Part shown: piece by piece, positions 61,280 to 64,000 of the stretch
How the letters are laid out: each line of letters opens with the position of its first letter
Numbering within the stretch: the stretch's first letter is position 1
Assembly (NCBI GenBank): GCA_015680905.1
Contig: CM027377.1
Span: forward strand, 10,192,501 to 10,256,500
Direction of reading: 5' to 3'
Source of the DNA: Coptis chinensis
Lineage: Eukaryota; Streptophyta; Magnoliopsida; Ranunculales; Ranunculaceae
DNA: 64,000 nucleotides
Notes under the pieces: model-generated
Seen by the model: the letters and a program-made list of their open reading frames with translations, nothing else
What the model was told of the DNA's origin: nothing
The model's database searches: none
Made by a program: the position numbers and the translations under genes

Positions 61280-62257
61280 CTATGGGGGTTTGGTTTTGGA
61301 TACAACGTCCATAGCTTCTACAGCGTAATTGCAACAATGGCAGCAACCATAACGGCACCCACCACGGCCTCCTCCACCGTTGTAACCACCCCCTCCACCA
61401 TTTTATCCACCGCCTCCACCGTATCCACCACGTCCGCCGTTATATCCACCCCCTCCACCGTATCCACCACCTCCACCATATCCACCCCCTCCACCGTATC
61501 CACCCCCTCTATATCCACCGTATCCACCACGTCCGCCGTATCCACCCCCTCTATATCCACCGTATCCACCACGTCCGCCGTTATATCCACCGTATCCACC
61601 GTTATATCCACCCCCTCCACCGTTGTATCCACCTCCTCCACCGTTATATCCACCGTATCCACCACGTCCGCCGTTATATCCACCGTATCCACCATTATAT
61701 CCACCATACTTAGCATCCTCCAAACTCTCCTTGTTCTCTGCCAATGAAATAGCACAGGAGTTGTTAATGAGAATGATTAATACATTACTTAATTAATATA
61801 AAATCTTAAATAGATAATGTATGTACTGCAATGAAATTACGAGAATGAACATATAACTTAATTAGGCGTTACTGCATATACTACTAGAAGGTGGCATTTC
61901 AGGTATGCTAAGAGCTAGGCAATGCTAATAGGCCGGCCTCAAGCACTATGTCTTTCCGTGTGCTATGTACTGTGTTACTGTCGCAACTTGAGTCACTACT
62001 GTTTTGCAAACGTATCTTGCAACTAGATTATTGCTAGCGTTCCTAGCTCGTAGACATATTTTAACATCATGGAAATTTCAAAAACTAGCTAGGTACAAGA
62101 AAGAAGGTAATTAGTTTTATTAATACATCACGTATATAATGTCAGACTCACTAGCTTCAGCAGTTTGACTATCGGCTGCTGCTACTTCAGAAGAAATAAC
62201 CAGAAGAACAATAGCTAGGAGGAATCCCATAACAAAAAAAGCTTTTAAATGAGACAT
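61280..62257 (-). pseudogene. Class II glycine-rich protein gene interrupted by a nonsense codon
   Basis: Exon 1 (62257-62152) encodes a signal peptide (MSHLKAFFVMGFLLAIVLLV...SSEVAAA, residues 1-27). Exon 2 starts at 61737 after TTGGCAG and reads KNKESLEDAKYGGYNGGYGG, then repeated GGYGGYNGG, GGYRGG and GGGGGY units. At 61405-61403 a TAA stands where the repeat expects a Tyr codon (GGA TAA AAT GGT against GGA TAT AAT GGT). In the same frame the coding sense continues to a second stop at 61280 and encodes CRYGCCHCCNYAVEAMDVVS followed by KTKPP. This is the Cys-rich tail of GRP3-like secreted cell-wall proteins, which in Arabidopsis meets the WAK1 receptor kinase. Product as read: 146 aa without the tail; readthrough length 187 aa. 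It may be a null allele, a sequence error or a recent pseudogene. Confidence 0.85.
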
Positions 62258-62328
62258 TTTTCTTAAAATGTTGAAAAACAACAGACACTTCAGAAGATGA
62301 GCTGAGTATGTGTACGTAGTGTGCTCCT

Positions 62329-62339
62329 AATTTATAGAG
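62329..62339 (-). promoter_or_regulatory. TATA box of the glycine-rich protein gene
   Basis: CTCTATAAATT on the minus strand, about 75 bp upstream of the start codon at 62257. The spacing suits a short 5' leader. Confidence 0.65.
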
Positions 62340-62716
62340 GATTGAATATGGGATGAATGACGCACCATGTGGGGATGTTGGAATTAATATATGATCCACT
62401 TGTGTAATATAATTTATATCTTGTGGGTCTCCCTTGCAGAGAATTGCATGCAAAGCCAAGTCAATGTGAACTGAGTGCTCAAGACCATATAAGGCCAAGT
62501 CCAATGGTGCTCTATCTCACCAAATATAATTAAAATTGTGATCCAATATAATATATGGTGCAACAAAACACTAACCAGTCAACATTATTGCTATCAAATT
62601 TACTTTTCTATCTGTGAGGAGTACAGAGGGGGGCAAAATGGAGAGTTGGGAATTTAATTTAGTTAGAAAATGTCAATTTCCTCATACTCTTTTGTTGATG
62701 GAGGCTAGGATAGTTG

Positions 62717-62752
<36 letters not shown>

Positions 62753-64000
62753 GCCTATACGAGTGGCGGGTGGGAGAAAAACCATTGAGCTGAAAAATGC
62801 AAACCCGCTAACTATATCCACTATTCTATTATATTGTGATTTTGTGTTTTGGCGCACCAAACCATTAGACTCACAATGGATGTGCGTGATAATCTTGACA
62901 TCTATGATTAAGTAATGAACTTGCCGTGATCAGATAGATTGAAATGGATTCTGATTGAATATTTGAATAGGATATGCTGGTTATATCTTGCCGACGTGGA
63001 TCAATTAAAGTAATTTCATGATTGAAAAATGTCAGTAGACGCCTTGGGTTGACCTTGGCCCCTAAGTATTAATGCATTATCGAGAAAATAAAGACGCTGC
63101 CGTCAACTCCACTTCTAATTAAATAGGATACTTGTCTAACCTGTAGCCAAATGTTCTCCTAATGAATTCCAACTTCTCTCTCACTTTGAGAAAACAAACA
63201 CTGCTCACCCAAAAGTTCAAGACGATTTTATTTCAAGTTGTAAATTGAATTATCAAAATTTATAAAGAGAAAAAGAGTTTTTTCTTCATCGGTTCATAGA
63301 TAATTGTCAATTTTTTCAGCAAAATGTTTAAGGTGTATAATGTGTTTTAGAGAGTAATTTAGTAGGTAGCGTGAATTAGAATTTAGAAATGAATCCAAAT
63401 GCTTTTCTAATCTAATCTTTAACTCAAACCCCCTAACCTGGATCAAGCCTTTACACAATTACACTGTAATCCAGAAAAGCAGTAGACATGTTTTTTCTCC
63501 ACTTCATTAGTTTTGTCTCTTTATGAATTTTTTTTTTTGGCCGTTTCCAGTTCTATAGTGGGCACATGGCAGCAAATAAATGTATTTGTTATTGACAGAT
63601 CCCATATTGTGTTGGATGGACTCCAACAAAAAAAAACAATTATTACAAGTGTGGTATTGATTCCAACAAATCTAAAAAAAAAAAAAAATATTATAAATGT
63701 GTCATTGGTCCTAAAAAATTGAATTCAAAAACTCTAAGCTTAAACGATCCGACTAGGTCGTTTATTGTGCAAACCCAACGATGTGGCCACATCGTTTGGA
63801 CTGAGTCTCCAACGATGTGGCCACACCGTTTGGACTGTGTGGCCACACCGTTTGGGATTTAAACTTTGAAAAAATATAAAGTTCTGTTTTTTGGCCTCTT
63901 GACCGGTGTGGCTACACCGTTTGGACTGTCTCAAACGCCAAAAAATAGAATTTTATATTTTTTTCAAAATTCAAATCTCAAACGGTGTGGCAATTCAAAA
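62340..64000. other. Intergenic, no supported gene
   Basis: AT-rich, with a 31-T run near 62718-62748. From 63777 onward short palindromes of the AACG.TGTGGCCACA.CGTT type recur. No coding sequence. Confidence 0.45.
63777..63990. repeat. Repeated GTGGCCAC palindromes
   Basis: AACGATGTGGCCACATCGTT (63777-63796) is a perfect 20-bp palindrome. Variants follow at 63811-63830, about 63835-63852, 63903-63922 and 63979-63990, all adjoining TTTGG or CAAA. Confidence 0.75.

Noticed and set aside
61318-61755. 136- and 145-codon frames with Thr/Ser/Val or Val/Asp repeats
   Set aside because: They are other-frame readings of the glycine-rich repeat. The minus frame with signal peptide and Cys-rich tail explains the region.

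Overview
This window is nuclear DNA of a flowering plant, most likely a eudicot. It has long AT-rich intergenic stretches, genes split by many short GT-AG introns, plant-only families (flavonoid 3'-hydroxylase, P-class PPR, HAK/KUP transporter, AIPP2-like PHD protein, class II glycine-rich protein) and a dense load of decayed transposable elements. I could not fix the species. All exon borders below were placed by eye from frame continuity and GT/AG signals.

Layout. 1-4.4 kb: mostly intergenic, with a broken acidic gene (about 2.15-2.99 kb) and a short pseudogene piece of cytosolic ribosomal protein uS4/RPS9 (3.3 kb). 4.4-7.0 kb: a foldback element carrying two G-boxes, then an intact three-exon flavonoid 3'-hydroxylase (515 aa, +). 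8.1-10.1 kb: an intronless organellar PPR protein (658 aa, -). 11.0-14.9 kb: a nine-exon erlin-like SPFH protein (360 aa, -). 15.1-22.3 kb: one complete but decayed 7.2-kb PIF/Harbinger transposon with TTA target duplications. It holds transposase and Myb-like ORF1 remnants plus an extra plant-mobile-domain (PMD) gene remnant. 23.4-23.7 kb: a two-exon gene for a 64-aa membrane microprotein, followed by a 281-bp hAT element with a perfect 8-bp target duplication. 26-29 kb: tandem repeats, a foldback MITE, and three Helitron-like units joined head to tail with no spacer. 30.3-35.6 kb: HAK/KUP potassium transporter (728 aa, 8 exons, +). 36.5-40.7 kb: alpha/beta hydrolase (355 aa, 10 exons, + ; one GC-AG intron). 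43.3-49.8 kb: PHD-finger protein of the AIPP2/PAIPP2 kind (about 665 aa, -) with a 153-bp in-frame duplication. 50-52.8 kb: Ty3/Gypsy retrotransposon remnant (-). 53-55.9 kb: microsatellites and MITEs. 55.9-60.2 kb: probable 4.26-kb solo LTR. 61.3-62.3 kb: glycine-rich protein gene (-) cut by a nonsense codon before its Cys-rich tail. 62.4-64 kb: intergenic with repeated short palindromes.

The genes are independent single-copy-style loci, not a cluster or operon. F3'H acts in flavonoid B-ring hydroxylation, erlin and HAK in membranes, the PPR in organelle RNA, the PHD protein in chromatin. The most unusual content is in the mobile DNA: the Harbinger element with a PMD passenger and the contiguous Helitron trimer. 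Next are several coding oddities (GC-AG intron, variant HAK signature, GRP nonsense codon, exon-internal duplication).
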